This document shows, one piece after another, positions 1 through 7,544 of a stretch of 64,000 bases of DNA; the stretch's first letter is position 1, and each line of letters opens with the position of its first letter. A program made the translations under genes and the position numbers. This DNA is from a virus. Location: positions 1-64,000 of IMG/VR virus record IMGVR_UViG_3300045772_000033; one strand, 5' to 3'. The notes beneath the pieces are model-generated. The model did no database searches. It was not told where the DNA came from and was given only the letters and a program-made list of their open reading frames with translations.

Positions 1-12
1 TGAATTTTTCTC

Positions 13-42
13 TTGCAAAGATTGCAACCAACGTGCTATTCT
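13..42 (+). promoter_or_regulatory. candidate sigma-70-like promoter
   Basis: TTGCAA at 13-18 and TATTCT at 37-42 are separated by 18 bases. The expected transcription start would fall only a few bases before the ATG at 53. No Shine-Dalgarno motif precedes that ATG, so the transcript may be nearly leaderless. Seen by eye only. Confidence 0.35.
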
Positions 43-52
43 CCTTTTCGTA

Positions 53-439
53 ATGACTTCTCCCTCCCCCACCAACGGCCCCCAAGTCCTCCGTCTCGAC
101 CCCTCCCCCTCCAAGGTCTTCTCCTGGCTCGAATGGAACCCTGCCGCCGAGGAACTCCGGGACGAGGCCTCCGGCCGCATCTCCCGCCCCGCTGGTCCCA
201 CTCTCCACGTCCGTTACCGCAGTACCGGCGCTGAGTGGGAGTTCTGGCCGGTGAGCGAGCTGGAAGCCCGCACCGTTTTCAATCCCGGCCCGATCTACGA
301 CTACAGCATTGGCCACGCATTCGGGTCGATCATCAAGGCGCACAAGTCAGGCCGGCTCGTGAAGACCGGCGACCGCCAGGCGACCCAACAGCAGCGCGCG
401 GAGGTCGAGCAGCGCGCCGGACGGAGGTGGTTAGTATGA
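53..439 (+). CDS. KTSC-domain-like protein
   Basis: 128 aa. The middle of the protein (about residues 45-105) reads as a KTSC-type fold: a small beta sheet with the pattern WEFWPVSE, then GPIYDYSIGHAFGSIIKAHK and a GRLVKTG end. KTSC domains are common in small phage proteins and have been suggested to bind nucleic acid, but no activity is established here. The C-terminus is rich in Q, R and E. The stop overlaps the next gene's ATG (ATGA), so the two are probably translationally coupled. The ATG at 53 was chosen because it begins the conserved frame; it has no clear ribosome-binding site. Confidence 0.6.
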   Translation: MTSPSPTNGPQVLRLDPSPSKVFSWLEWNPAAEELRDEASGRISRPAGPTLHVRYRSTGAEWEFWPVSELEARTVFNPGPIYDYSIGHAFGSIIKAHKSGRLVKTGDRQATQQQRAEVEQRAGRRWLV

Positions 440-723
440 TCACGGTCAGATTTCCAAGTGGTTTTTCGGTGCAGTACAATTCGCTCAATAAAATCGCGTG
501 GGACAACGCTGGCTCCCACGGGGCTATGCTCTATGGGTCTAACCCGGACGGCACACGCAATACCGGCTGGAGCGTCCACGTCCCGGCGGAGTGCATTGTT
601 GAATTTATTCGGCCTTGCCGCACGTACCAAGCGGCCAGCGAATCAGCCGAGGCTGAGATGAAGCAGGAAATCGCCGCGCTGAGGAAAGAAATCCGGGCGT
701 TGACGCGGAAGGTGGGCAAGTGA
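436..723 (+). CDS. small hypothetical phage protein
   Basis: 95 aa. Not recognised. The N-terminal two thirds look like a small beta-rich domain (MITVRFPSGFSVQYNS). The last 30 residues are a charged helix (MKQEIAALRKEIRALTRKV) likely to form a coiled coil. It overlaps its neighbours at both ends (ATGA upstream, GTG of the next gene downstream), so it belongs to a tightly packed operon. The start at 436 is fixed by the four-base overlap with the preceding stop and a GGAGG about 10 bases upstream. Confidence 0.6.
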   Translation: MITVRFPSGFSVQYNSLNKIAWDNAGSHGAMLYGSNPDGTRNTGWSVHVPAECIVEFIRPCRTYQAASESAEAEMKQEIAALRKEIRALTRKVGK

Positions 724-866
724 TTCTCACCCCCACCGAGCGCCAGGAGATACTTCGCCGGCTCAAGCACGGCCCAACTCTTCCCAAAGACGAACTGGTC
801 AAGTACGCGAACAAGTTGCGCCGGGAAGTTCTGGCTCGGCGAATAGGAAAGCAGGAAGCACATTGA
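720..866 (+). CDS. very small hypothetical protein (GTG start)
   Basis: 48 aa, starting with GTG, which overlaps the previous stop. The product is a basic, mostly helical peptide (TERQEILRRLKHGP then LRREVLARRIGK). Its stop overlaps the TTG start of the next gene. No family recognised. Support comes from the chain of four-base overlaps on both sides and an uninterrupted reading frame. Confidence 0.5.
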   Translation: MILTPTERQEILRRLKHGPTLPKDELVKYANKLRREVLARRIGKQEAH

Positions 867-1222
867 GCCCAAGACCCCGTCTCCCCAAAACGCAGTGGAA
901 CGAAGATAGCATCCGTGTCGAGGTCAAGGCCGCAGGTCTAATCGACGAGCCGGAGAACGTCAAGGTCTTTGAGGCTTGCCACGCTGAGATGGGCGCCGTG
1001 AGACTCCGGTTGATGCTGGGCTGCTACGGCCCTGGTACGACAACCAAGCCTAAGCCAGCCTACCGATGGTTACTTGGAGAGAGCGCAACAGTTCTTTGTC
1101 GCGATCTGGAGGTCTGTGATTGGTTTCGCTCAGAACTGTTGGCGTGGCTGAAATCTCTGGATGGCATTCAGTTGGCGAGAGTTGATGATGATGATGAAGC
1201 GGGAGAGAATACACTTCGATGA
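863..1222 (+). CDS. hypothetical protein (TTG start)
   Basis: 119 aa. Begins with TTG in a TTGA overlap with the preceding gene. No family recognised. It contains one Cys-rich stretch (VFEACHAEMG) and an acidic tail with a GAT repeat (DDDDEAGE). Its stop region overlaps the ATG of the glycosyltransferase at 1219, so it is probably co-translated with it. Confidence 0.5.
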   Translation: MSPRPRLPKTQWNEDSIRVEVKAAGLIDEPENVKVFEACHAEMGAVRLRLMLGCYGPGTTTKPKPAYRWLLGESATVLCRDLEVCDWFRSELLAWLKSLDGIQLARVDDDDEAGENTLR

Positions 1223-1827
1223 CATTGCCTTCGCCCACTCCCGTCTGTACCTTCGTCGTCTCGGCCTTCAATCGTCCGGTCGAACTGAAGCTATGCTTGC
1301 TTTCGCTTGTTTGTCAGAGTCGTGTTGACTGGTCGGCTATTGTGACGGACAACGCTATGGATTCAACCTACCGTGATCTGAATCGGGATGCGGTTGAGTG
1401 GGTAGGTGATCCGCGAATACAATATACCTACACCGGGGATCAAGCAAAAAACTGCTACATCTCGGCGAATGTTGGCGCGCAGGAAGCTGAGGGTGAATGG
1501 CTGGCGTTTCCCTCCGACGACGGATATGTTTGCCCTTGGTATCTTGAACGGATGCTCCGGCGCGCCGCCGATCTTGACCTGGTCTATTGCGATATAGTGC
1601 TTGGCTCTGCGCAGTCACATCGCGTTCTAAGCCAGCAACCGCGTTGTTGCGAAATCGACAAGACAGGGTTCAGCGTTCGACGGGAATGGTTCAATCGAGT
1701 CGGTGGATTCGTGATCGAGAACGTGGATGGCGGCGCTTCGGCGGCTGACGGCCAGTTCATTGAGCGTGTGGTGGCTGCCGGAGCGAGGTACGGCAAGGTA
1801 GATGAAGTTCTTGTGGTTCATAACTAG
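1219..1827 (+). CDS. family-2 glycosyltransferase (GT-A fold)
   Basis: 202 aa, short for the family. The N-terminal CTFVVSAFNRPVELKLCL is the nucleotide-sugar-binding first strand and helix of GT2 enzymes. AFPSDDGYV (about residues 95-103) supplies the DxD-like metal-binding acid pair, followed by WYLERML. The usual membrane or C-terminal extension is absent, so it is probably a soluble transferase for a surface or virion component. Donor and acceptor cannot be read from sequence. The gene ends just before a run of AAAGGG units into which an insertion element has jumped; the next resident gene, at 3780, is another glycosyltransferase. Confidence 0.8.
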   Translation: MTLPSPTPVCTFVVSAFNRPVELKLCLLSLVCQSRVDWSAIVTDNAMDSTYRDLNRDAVEWVGDPRIQYTYTGDQAKNCYISANVGAQEAEGEWLAFPSDDGYVCPWYLERMLRRAADLDLVYCDIVLGSAQSHRVLSQQPRCCEIDKTGFSVRREWFNRVGGFVIENVDGGASAADGQFIERVVAAGARYGKVDEVLVVHN

Positions 1828-1840
1828 GAAAGGGAAAGGG

Positions 1841-1873
1841 AAAGGGAAGGGAATTATACACTTGACTTCCGTA
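1841..1873 (+). repeat. target-site duplication and left inverted repeat of IS1595-family element
   Basis: Bases 1841-1848 (AAAGGGAA) are an exact direct copy of 3766-3773. Bases 1849-1873 are the left terminal inverted repeat. They match the reverse complement of 3741-3765 at 22 of 25 positions, with a perfect core ACTTGACTTCCGT. Confidence 0.92.
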
Positions 1874-1890
1874 AGGAACTCAAGTATCTT
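1862..1890 (+). promoter_or_regulatory. transposase promoter inside the left IS end
   Basis: TTGACT (1862-1867, within the inverted repeat) and TATCTT (1885-1890) are 17 bases apart. The predicted start lies at or next to the ATG at 1897 and there is no Shine-Dalgarno sequence. The transposase message is therefore probably leaderless, which would keep its translation low. Confidence 0.5.
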
Positions 1891-1896
1891 TAAGTT

Positions 1897-2814
1897 ATGA
1901 GCAAGAGTACAATCAGCACGTTCGAGTTGTTTGCCCTGATTCCTGACGCGGAAACCGCAAGGCTCTATCTGGAGTCGAGACTTTGGCTTAATGGCGTTAC
2001 CTGTCCGACATGCGCGGGCCGTGAGCGCATTACCAATCGCAAGGGTGATTTTTACCGTTGCAACCGTTGCGAGACCACTTTCACGGTTCGTACTGGCACG
2101 ATCTTTGAGCGGTCGCATGTGCCGCTCCATAAGTGGATTTACGCCATGTACCTTGGGGTTACTGCGCGGAAAGGTATCAGTTCGATGCAACTTTCCAAAG
2201 AGATCGGCGTGACTCAGAAAACCGCGCGGTTCATGTTGCAGCGGCTTCGTGAGGCTTGCAGCGGGAAAATAGACAAGCTGTTTGGCTTGATCGAAGTTGA
2301 TGAGTGCTTTGTTGGCGGCAAGGAAGCCAATAAACATGAGTCCAAAAAACTCCGGGCCGGTCGCGGATCGGTGGGCAAGACTGCCATAATCGGTCTCAGG
2401 GAACGGGGAGGAAGGACGATTGCCTTTCCAGTTGAGAACACTGACAAAGAAAATCTGCAAGGCGCGATCCTGAATAACGTAGAGATTGGCTCTCAAGTTA
2501 TGACGGATGAGGCCAGCGGCTATCAGGGCATGGACGGCTTGTTCTACTCTCACGCGACGGTCAATCATAGCGCTGGCGAGTACAGCCGGGGCGATGTGAA
2601 CACGAACTCTATTGAGTCCGTGTGGGCATTGCTCAAGCGTGGCGTCTACGGTACTTGGCATCACATCAGCGCCAAGCATGTTGCTCGGTACGTCAATGAA
2701 GTCACCTTCCGGCTTAACGCGGGCAACGTGGCTAATCACACTTTTGACCGTCTGGACTCGTTCATCCGCGCAGTTGACGGACAACGTCTGACTTACGAAA
2801 GGCTTACAGCATGA
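1897..2814 (+). CDS. IS1595-family transposase (ISXO2-like)
   Basis: 305 aa, normal length for the family. Residues about 34-57 form a zinc ribbon (CPTCAGRE ... CNRC). A helix-turn-helix region follows (SSMQLSKEIGVTQKTARFML). The DDE catalytic core shows LIEVDECFVGGKE (first Asp), MTDEASGYQG (second Asp) and NTNSIESVWALLKRGVYGT (Glu). All catalytic residues are present and the frame is intact, so the enzyme should be functional. It recognises the inverted repeats at 1849-1873 and 3741-3765. Its stop overlaps the ATG of the next small ORF. Confidence 0.93.
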   Translation: MSKSTISTFELFALIPDAETARLYLESRLWLNGVTCPTCAGRERITNRKGDFYRCNRCETTFTVRTGTIFERSHVPLHKWIYAMYLGVTARKGISSMQLSKEIGVTQKTARFMLQRLREACSGKIDKLFGLIEVDECFVGGKEANKHESKKLRAGRGSVGKTAIIGLRERGGRTIAFPVENTDKENLQGAILNNVEIGSQVMTDEASGYQGMDGLFYSHATVNHSAGEYSRGDVNTNSIESVWALLKRGVYGTWHHISAKHVARYVNEVTFRLNAGNVANHTFDRLDSFIRAVDGQRLTYERLTA

Positions 2815-2939
2815 AAGAAACTCCGCAAGTGTTGGACGTGATAACCGATGTAGTGTTGGCGTACAGGCCAACACCGAAGTCAAAGGCAGCGAAGAAGAGA
2901 AAACGGAAAGCGGACAAAAATGCAAAAACTTCTCGTTAG
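2811..2939 (+). CDS. small basic passenger ORF of the IS element
   Basis: 42 aa, starting in an ATGA overlap with the transposase stop and ending inside the start of the next gene. The first half is neutral (VLDVITDVVLAYRP), the second strongly basic (AAKKRKRKADKNAK). No family assigned. It may act as an accessory DNA-binding peptide for transposition or simply couple translation to the downstream gene. Confidence 0.5.
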   Translation: MKETPQVLDVITDVVLAYRPTPKSKAAKKRKRKADKNAKTSR

Positions 2940-3732
2940 CTTTTCGGGGGGTCGATCCTCCGCTTACATGGCGTGGCGTATTAAGAATGAATGGGCCTCT
3001 ACCCACGAACTTGCTTTTGTCTTCGCCAACACAGGTAAAGAACGAGAAGAGACGCTTGTTTTCGTGCAACGGTGCAGCGATGAATGGGGTCTGGGAGTTG
3101 TATGGGTTGAGGCTGTGGCTCACGCCGAACGAGGAATTGCTTCGACTCATCGCATTGTGGATTTTTCCACTGCATCCCGAAACGGAGAGCCGTTTGAAGA
3201 CGTTATCAAAGTCTACGGTATTCCGAATATGAATTACTTGCACTGTACCCGCGAACTCAAAGCCAATGCTATTCGTAGCTATATGCAGAGCATCGGCTGG
3301 AAAGGGTATCTGACCGCCCAAGGAATTCGCATTGATGAGCCAAAGCGCCTCAAACCGAAGGAAGGGGTCATTCGACCTTTGGCAGAGAATTGGCCCACGA
3401 CCAAACCGGAAATATTAGATTGGTGGAAAGATCAAAGGTTCGACCTGGGTTTGAAGGACCATCAGGGGAACTGCGACTGCTGCCACAAAAAACACATTCC
3501 AAAACTTGTTAGGATCGCGCAGGAAAACCCCAACTCCTTTGATTGGTGGGGCCAAATGGAGCATCAATATGGGCTGGCCGGACATAATGAAGACGGTACC
3601 CCTCGCACCTTTTTCCGTGGTCATAGGTCGGCCTCCGATATTGTGGAGATGTCCAAACTCATGACCCTTCCACCCCTTCCCGACGAAGATGAAGACGCCG
3701 GATGCAGCGAAAGCTGTGAGGCTTTCGTATGA
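2920..3732 (+). CDS. PAPS-reductase-family / adenine nucleotide alpha-hydrolase-like protein (IS passenger)
   Basis: 270 aa. The N-terminus has the PP-loop LLVSFSGGRSSAYMAW, the SGGxxS ATP/PAPS-binding signature of the phosphoadenosine phosphosulfate reductase superfamily. HCTRELKANAI resembles the family's C-x-x-x-(L/F)K region, and CDCCHKKHIPKL near residue 185 is a likely metal or Fe-S ligand set. Members activate substrates by adenylation or handle sulfur; phage and transposon versions are mostly uncharacterised. It lies wholly inside the IS boundaries, which makes it a cargo gene rather than a resident phage gene. Its substrate is unknown. Confidence 0.8.
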   Translation: MQKLLVSFSGGRSSAYMAWRIKNEWASTHELAFVFANTGKEREETLVFVQRCSDEWGLGVVWVEAVAHAERGIASTHRIVDFSTASRNGEPFEDVIKVYGIPNMNYLHCTRELKANAIRSYMQSIGWKGYLTAQGIRIDEPKRLKPKEGVIRPLAENWPTTKPEILDWWKDQRFDLGLKDHQGNCDCCHKKHIPKLVRIAQENPNSFDWWGQMEHQYGLAGHNEDGTPRTFFRGHRSASDIVEMSKLMTLPPLPDEDEDAGCSESCEAFV

Positions 3733-3740
3733 AATCGAAA

Positions 3741-3773
3741 AACGGAAGTCAAGTATATAAATCCCAAAGGGAA
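3741..3773 (+). repeat. right inverted repeat and target-site duplication of IS1595-family element
   Basis: Bases 3741-3765 are the right terminal inverted repeat. Bases 3766-3773 (AAAGGGAA) repeat 1841-1848 exactly. The duplicated octamer also serves as the Shine-Dalgarno sequence of the gene starting at 3780. Confidence 0.92.
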
Positions 3774-3779
3774 TTGACA

Positions 3780-6122
3780 ATGACCCTCGCCATCCACGCC
3801 GCGCGGTACTTTACCTCTGCCACGATTCTTGACGTGACTGCGCTGGTTCGTGAGTTGGCCGCGGTATCAGGCTCTGCGTCTCTTTCTCTTCAGGTGACCA
3901 ATCAGACTTTTCGTACCGATCCCCATCCCGGTGTGCAGAAGCATTTCTTCATCGATTACACGTTGGCTGGCCGGCGCGCGCAGCTCACGGTTATGGAGGG
4001 CGAAGCAGTTGTGATCGGAGAACCGGCCAACCGGACAGTCCGCCAGGCCGCCGTGCGTCCCGCTCACTTTACTGACATCATCATCCCGACTTACAACAAT
4101 GTGGCCCTGACCGCGGCGTGCTTTCGGTCGATCAAAGCCAACACTGCGCCGGGAACCTTTCGTGTGATCTGGGTGGACAACGGCTCAGCGGCTTCCCCCG
4201 CCGCCGAGGACATGACTGCCGCGTCCGTCGAACTCGATGGTGTGGACCGGATATGCGTCTATCTACCCACGAACCTCGGCTTCGTTGGCGCGGTGAATGA
4301 AGGATTGCGGCTTTCGGATGCCCCGTCGGTCTGCTTCCTGAACAATGACACTGTGGTCACCCCCCGTTGGTTGGAAAAGCTGACCGCCGTCCTCTATTCC
4401 CCTTCTTCCCCCAGCCTCGGCATCGTAGGCCCGATGACGGCCTACGACCGCCCTGGATTCTGCGACTCGCCTCATAATCTGAACCTGCACTCCGGGCTTC
4501 TTCCTGAAGAGGCCCGCCAGTGGACCCTGGATCGGCTGAGTGCGGAACTGGAAGCGCGCTACTCCGGCCAGTCTCACCCAACAGAGTTTGTGGCCTTCCT
4601 CTGCGCTCTCCTGAAACGCGAGACTATCAGCCGTGTCGGCTATCTTGACACCAGGTTCGACATGGGGATGTGGGATGACGTGGACTACAACCGATCAGCT
4701 ATAGCTAGTGGCTACTCGGTCGCACTCGCCCTCGACACGTGTATCTATCACCGGGGTCGCAGCACTTTCGCGGTCGTCGAGCAGTCAGAGAATTTGGACG
4801 TGGGCGGACTGCTGAGCCGAAACAAGGCGTATCTCGACGAGAAGTGGCGGGACTACACTCCCGGTACGTGGACTTTACGGAAGAAGGCCAAGGCGGTGAT
4901 GCTGGCACTCTACCCGTATCAAGGACAGGGACTTGACGCGTGGATCGATCATGGGGCGGGAATGACCTACACGGCTGCCAAGGCGGCTGGAGCCGACCTG
5001 GACTTCATTGATATGAAATCCCTCCGCGACGATGAAGATCTGCGGCATCGCTTGCGCGGGTATGATCTTGTCTGCTTCGGACTGAAGTCCTCCTATTACG
5101 CGCTGGGGATGAAGATCGCGGACATCGCCAAGGAGCAGGGATCGCGAGTGCTGGTTGGGGGATACCACGTAACCGCTGCTCCTGAGCAACTCCTCGAAAA
5201 CCCCAAGATCGACTGGGTGATGCACGGCGAGAGTGAGATTACTTTTGCCAAGTTCCTCGCTGACCCGGACTCGTTCCCCTGCGAGTTCTGGGGCGAGAAG
5301 CCCGCTGATCTCGATGCGCTCCCGTGGATGGACCGCTCGATGTTCCGTGACCCCACTGAGCCAGTCGAGGGCTGGTGGTATCCAGTGCCAGGGCAGCGGC
5401 GCGCGAAGATGGTAAGTGTAATGGCTGCAAGGGGTTGCCCGTATGGGTGCCTTTTTTGCCAACCTATCGAACGCAATCATTTTGGTCTGAAACTTCGTCG
5501 GCGCTCAGTGGACAGCATGATCGCGGAAATGCTCATGCTCAAGGAGAAGTATCAGCCCGACTGCATCATGATCCACGACGACACTTTTTTGCTCCAAAGA
5601 AAGTGGATCGAAGAGTTTATTGAGAAATATCCCCAGGTTGGGCTGCCATTCTGGGCCGCGGGCCGGGCCGACGGTATCTGCCGTGATCCTGACCTCGTGA
5701 AAGGTCTGATTGGCGTTGGGTGGGAGCTAATCTCCGTTGGGTTTGAGTCCGGCAGTCAGCGTATTCTGGATCTTATGAAGAAGGGAACGACGGTTGAGCA
5801 GAATCTGGAGGCCGCGCGGATTGTGCATAGTCTGGGCGGGAAACTTTACGGGAACTACATGCTGGGGACTCCGTGGGAAACTCATGAGGACACGGATGCC
5901 ACTATTCGCATGGCTCAAGAGATCAACGCGGAGATGCCTTCGTTCGCCGCGTTCGCGCCGTACCCAGGAAGCGGTCTAGGCCAGCGGTGCATCGACGAAG
6001 GGTTGTCATTGCTTGATAGGAACAGCTACGACCGTTGCCCGTCCGGGATAAAGTGCAGAGGTGTGGACTACGAATTCGTTTACGGGCGGTTAGCGGGATT
6101 TCACCGCGGGGTGCGAATCTGA
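3780..6122 (+). CDS. fusion: family-2 glycosyltransferase + B12-binding domain + radical SAM enzyme
   Basis: 780 aa. After about 95 residues of unknown N-terminus comes a GT2 domain (about 99-330): FTDIIIPTYNN, the metal-binding FLNNDTVVTPRWLEKL, and a C-terminal WDDVDYNRSAIASGY. A cobalamin-binding Rossmann-like domain follows (about 385-500; VCFGLKSSYYALG, VLVGGYHVTAAPEQLL, VMHGESE). Then comes a radical SAM domain with MAARGCPYGCLFCQP (C-x3-C-x2-C near 553-560) and ISVGFESGSQRILDLMKKG. All signature residues are present. B12-dependent radical SAM enzymes often methylate or rearrange unactivated carbons; fusion to a glycosyltransferase suggests modification of a sugar or glycan. The start at 3780 is preferred over the in-frame ATG at 3729, which lies inside the IS. 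AAAGGGA at 3766-3772 is its ribosome-binding site. Confidence 0.88.
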   Translation: MTLAIHAARYFTSATILDVTALVRELAAVSGSASLSLQVTNQTFRTDPHPGVQKHFFIDYTLAGRRAQLTVMEGEAVVIGEPANRTVRQAAVRPAHFTDIIIPTYNNVALTAACFRSIKANTAPGTFRVIWVDNGSAASPAAEDMTAASVELDGVDRICVYLPTNLGFVGAVNEGLRLSDAPSVCFLNNDTVVTPRWLEKLTAVLYSPSSPSLGIVGPMTAYDRPGFCDSPHNLNLHSGLLPEEARQWTLDRLSAELEARYSGQSHPTEFVAFLCALLKRETISRVGYLDTRFDMGMWDDVDYNRSAIASGYSVALALDTCIYHRGRSTFAVVEQSENLDVGGLLSRNKAYLDEKWRDYTPGTWTLRKKAKAVMLALYPYQGQGLDAWIDHGAGMTYTAAKAAGADLDFIDMKSLRDDEDLRHRLRGYDLVCFGLKSSYYALGMKIADIAKEQGSRVLVGGYHVTAAPEQLLENPKIDWVMHGESEITFAKFLADPDSFPCEFWGEKPADLDALPWMDRSMFRDPTEPVEGWWYPVPGQRRAKMVSVMAARGCPYGCLFCQPIERNHFGLKLRRRSVDSMIAEMLMLKEKYQPDCIMIHDDTFLLQRKWIEEFIEKYPQVGLPFWAAGRADGICRDPDLVKGLIGVGWELISVGFESGSQRILDLMKKGTTVEQNLEAARIVHSLGGKLYGNYMLGTPWETHEDTDATIRMAQEINAEMPSFAAFAPYPGSGLGQRCIDEGLSLLDRNSYDRCPSGIKCRGVDYEFVYGRLAGFHRGVRI

Positions 6123-6160
6123 TTCTGTTGCTTTAGAAAATCTTCTATCGGAGGCTAAAA

Positions 6161-7009
6161 ATGGCTGACTCAAAAATTCTTCTTGGTTTTCTCTCGGCAT
6201 ATCACCCGTCCCGCTGGCATCGTCGCCAAATCCTGCGGGACCAGTGCCTCAAGAACTCTCCCCTCCCTTACAAGTTTGTTTTTGGCGACGAGCCACATCC
6301 AGGAGATCGAGATCGCTGCGGAATACCTGATGATGAAATCCTTCATGCGCCAGGGTCCGACGCCAAGAAGTTTTTGCATTTGAAAGATCAAGCCCTTTTT
6401 CGCTACGCATTGGAGAATGGGTTCGATTACTGCCTACGCTGTACAGACGATACGTGGGTTTACCCGGATCGCATCATCAAGGCCGGTCTTGAAGCCTTCG
6501 ATTACGCTGGAGCGTTTCCCTGTAAGTTCAAACTCGGCGGCACTTTCCCGATCCCATTCAAGTACCTGAATTTCGCCCACGGGGGATGTGGTGTGTGGCT
6601 TTCACGTAAGGCGATGGAGATGCTGGTCGCGGATGAGTGGAACGAGCACTATTTTGAAGACTGGCCGGAGAAGATTGATGTCGGTTTTGGACTGACTTAC
6701 TCACGTCCCGATCATCTGTGGGATGATTTGTGGATGGGAGAGGTTCTCCAGGGCAACCTCACTTATTCGGACCCGCTGCGTGGCCAACCGTGGGACTCAT
6801 ACCGCGCCAACGGCATCGCCGTCTTTGAAGATGAAATGCTTTTTTGGAACGATGATCCTAAGCGCCCGCTGACTATTCACGATCCGGGGGTGAGCAAGCC
6901 AAACGCGCCGGAGATGGATGAACTGGAGGCGCAGGCCAAGCAGCGTGGTGTGGCGATGAGCATGGCAATGAGGCGTCAGGCCAGCGCCGAGGAGGTTTCC
7001 AATGTTTGA
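6161..7009 (+). CDS. GT31/fringe-like glycosyltransferase
   Basis: 282 aa. KDQALFRYALENGFDYCLRC then TDDTWVYPDRI resembles the galactosyltransferase/fringe (GT31) pattern in which an Asp-rich metal-binding motif follows a conserved helix. HGGCGVWLSRKAMEML matches the family's (S/G)G-x-G-x-x-LSR region, and DHLWDDLWMGEVL resembles the acidic ED-V-x-x-G motif. GT31 enzymes are mainly eukaryotic; bacterial and phage versions are scattered. An SD-like GGAGG lies about 10 bases before ATG. Together with the GT2 at 1219 and the fusion at 3780 it forms a glycan-modification cluster. The assignment rests on pattern only. Confidence 0.6.
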   Translation: MADSKILLGFLSAYHPSRWHRRQILRDQCLKNSPLPYKFVFGDEPHPGDRDRCGIPDDEILHAPGSDAKKFLHLKDQALFRYALENGFDYCLRCTDDTWVYPDRIIKAGLEAFDYAGAFPCKFKLGGTFPIPFKYLNFAHGGCGVWLSRKAMEMLVADEWNEHYFEDWPEKIDVGFGLTYSRPDHLWDDLWMGEVLQGNLTYSDPLRGQPWDSYRANGIAVFEDEMLFWNDDPKRPLTIHDPGVSKPNAPEMDELEAQAKQRGVAMSMAMRRQASAEEVSNV

Positions 7010-7544
7010 AAACGACTTTTCTCCGCAGCGCCAGGTTCAGCGCGTCGGTGATTTCTTCGATCTCCGCAAGGAATACCGGCTGAACGCTCTGCTCTCTTTG
7101 CGCCGGCGCGAAGGTCTGCCTTCTCCTGTTGACGCTGAGGGCCACCCTCTCGAAACTCGCATGGACGATCTTGGCAACGCGACTTACCACAGTGCCGACG
7201 GCAAGCAGGTCAACCGCGTCTTCTTTGCCGGTGCCGGGCGCGACGGCAAGCCCGGTGCGTTCGCGGTTGGCCAGCGGAAAGGGATGGACAAGGCCGAAGC
7301 CGATGCCCAGTGGGGGTCAATCGACGGCGTCGGCGAATTTCAAATTCTGGATGTGGCAGAGGACGGCCGCAAACTCGCCGGCGAGATGCTTGATCTCAAA
7401 CGCGATGCCGGAGCCTTCGAGATGGCCGAACGCATCAACTTCGGCCCGGCCGGCGAGCAGGCGCCCGGATTCGAGTTGGATGGCACTTCGGACGCGGAAG
7501 TGGACGCAAGGTTGCAGGAGTATTTGAAGAAGGGACCACAATGA
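7002..7544 (+). CDS. hypothetical protein
   Basis: 180 aa, acidic, not recognised. It looks like an alpha/beta domain (FEMAERINFGPAG, EVDARLQEYLKKG). The start overlaps the end of the glycosyltransferase at 6161 by 8 bases, and the stop overlaps the ATG at 7541. It sits in the same operon as the glycosyltransferases, but nothing in the sequence links it to their chemistry. Confidence 0.6.
   Translation: MFENDFSPQRQVQRVGDFFDLRKEYRLNALLSLRRREGLPSPVDAEGHPLETRMDDLGNATYHSADGKQVNRVFFAGAGRDGKPGAFAVGQRKGMDKAEADAQWGSIDGVGEFQILDVAEDGRKLAGEMLDLKRDAGAFEMAERINFGPAGEQAPGFELDGTSDAEVDARLQEYLKKGPQ

Larger units (their letters stand above)
1849..3765 (+). mobile_element. complete IS1595-family insertion element with passenger genes
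   Basis: A 1917-bp unit bounded by 25-bp inverted repeats that start with GGG, and flanked by an exact 8-bp direct repeat. It carries an IS1595/ISXO2-type DDE transposase with N-terminal zinc ribbon, a 42-aa basic ORF and a PAPS-reductase-like gene, all on + and overlapping. An 8-bp duplication and passenger genes are both known for the IS1595 superfamily. The identical duplication and intact transposase suggest a recent, possibly still active insertion into the phage genome. Confidence 0.9.

Noticed and set aside
3729-3779. Upstream start of the glycosyltransferase/radical SAM fusion
   Set aside because: The first 12 codons lie inside the IS inverted repeat and the rest in the target duplication; the pre-insertion gene must start at 3780.
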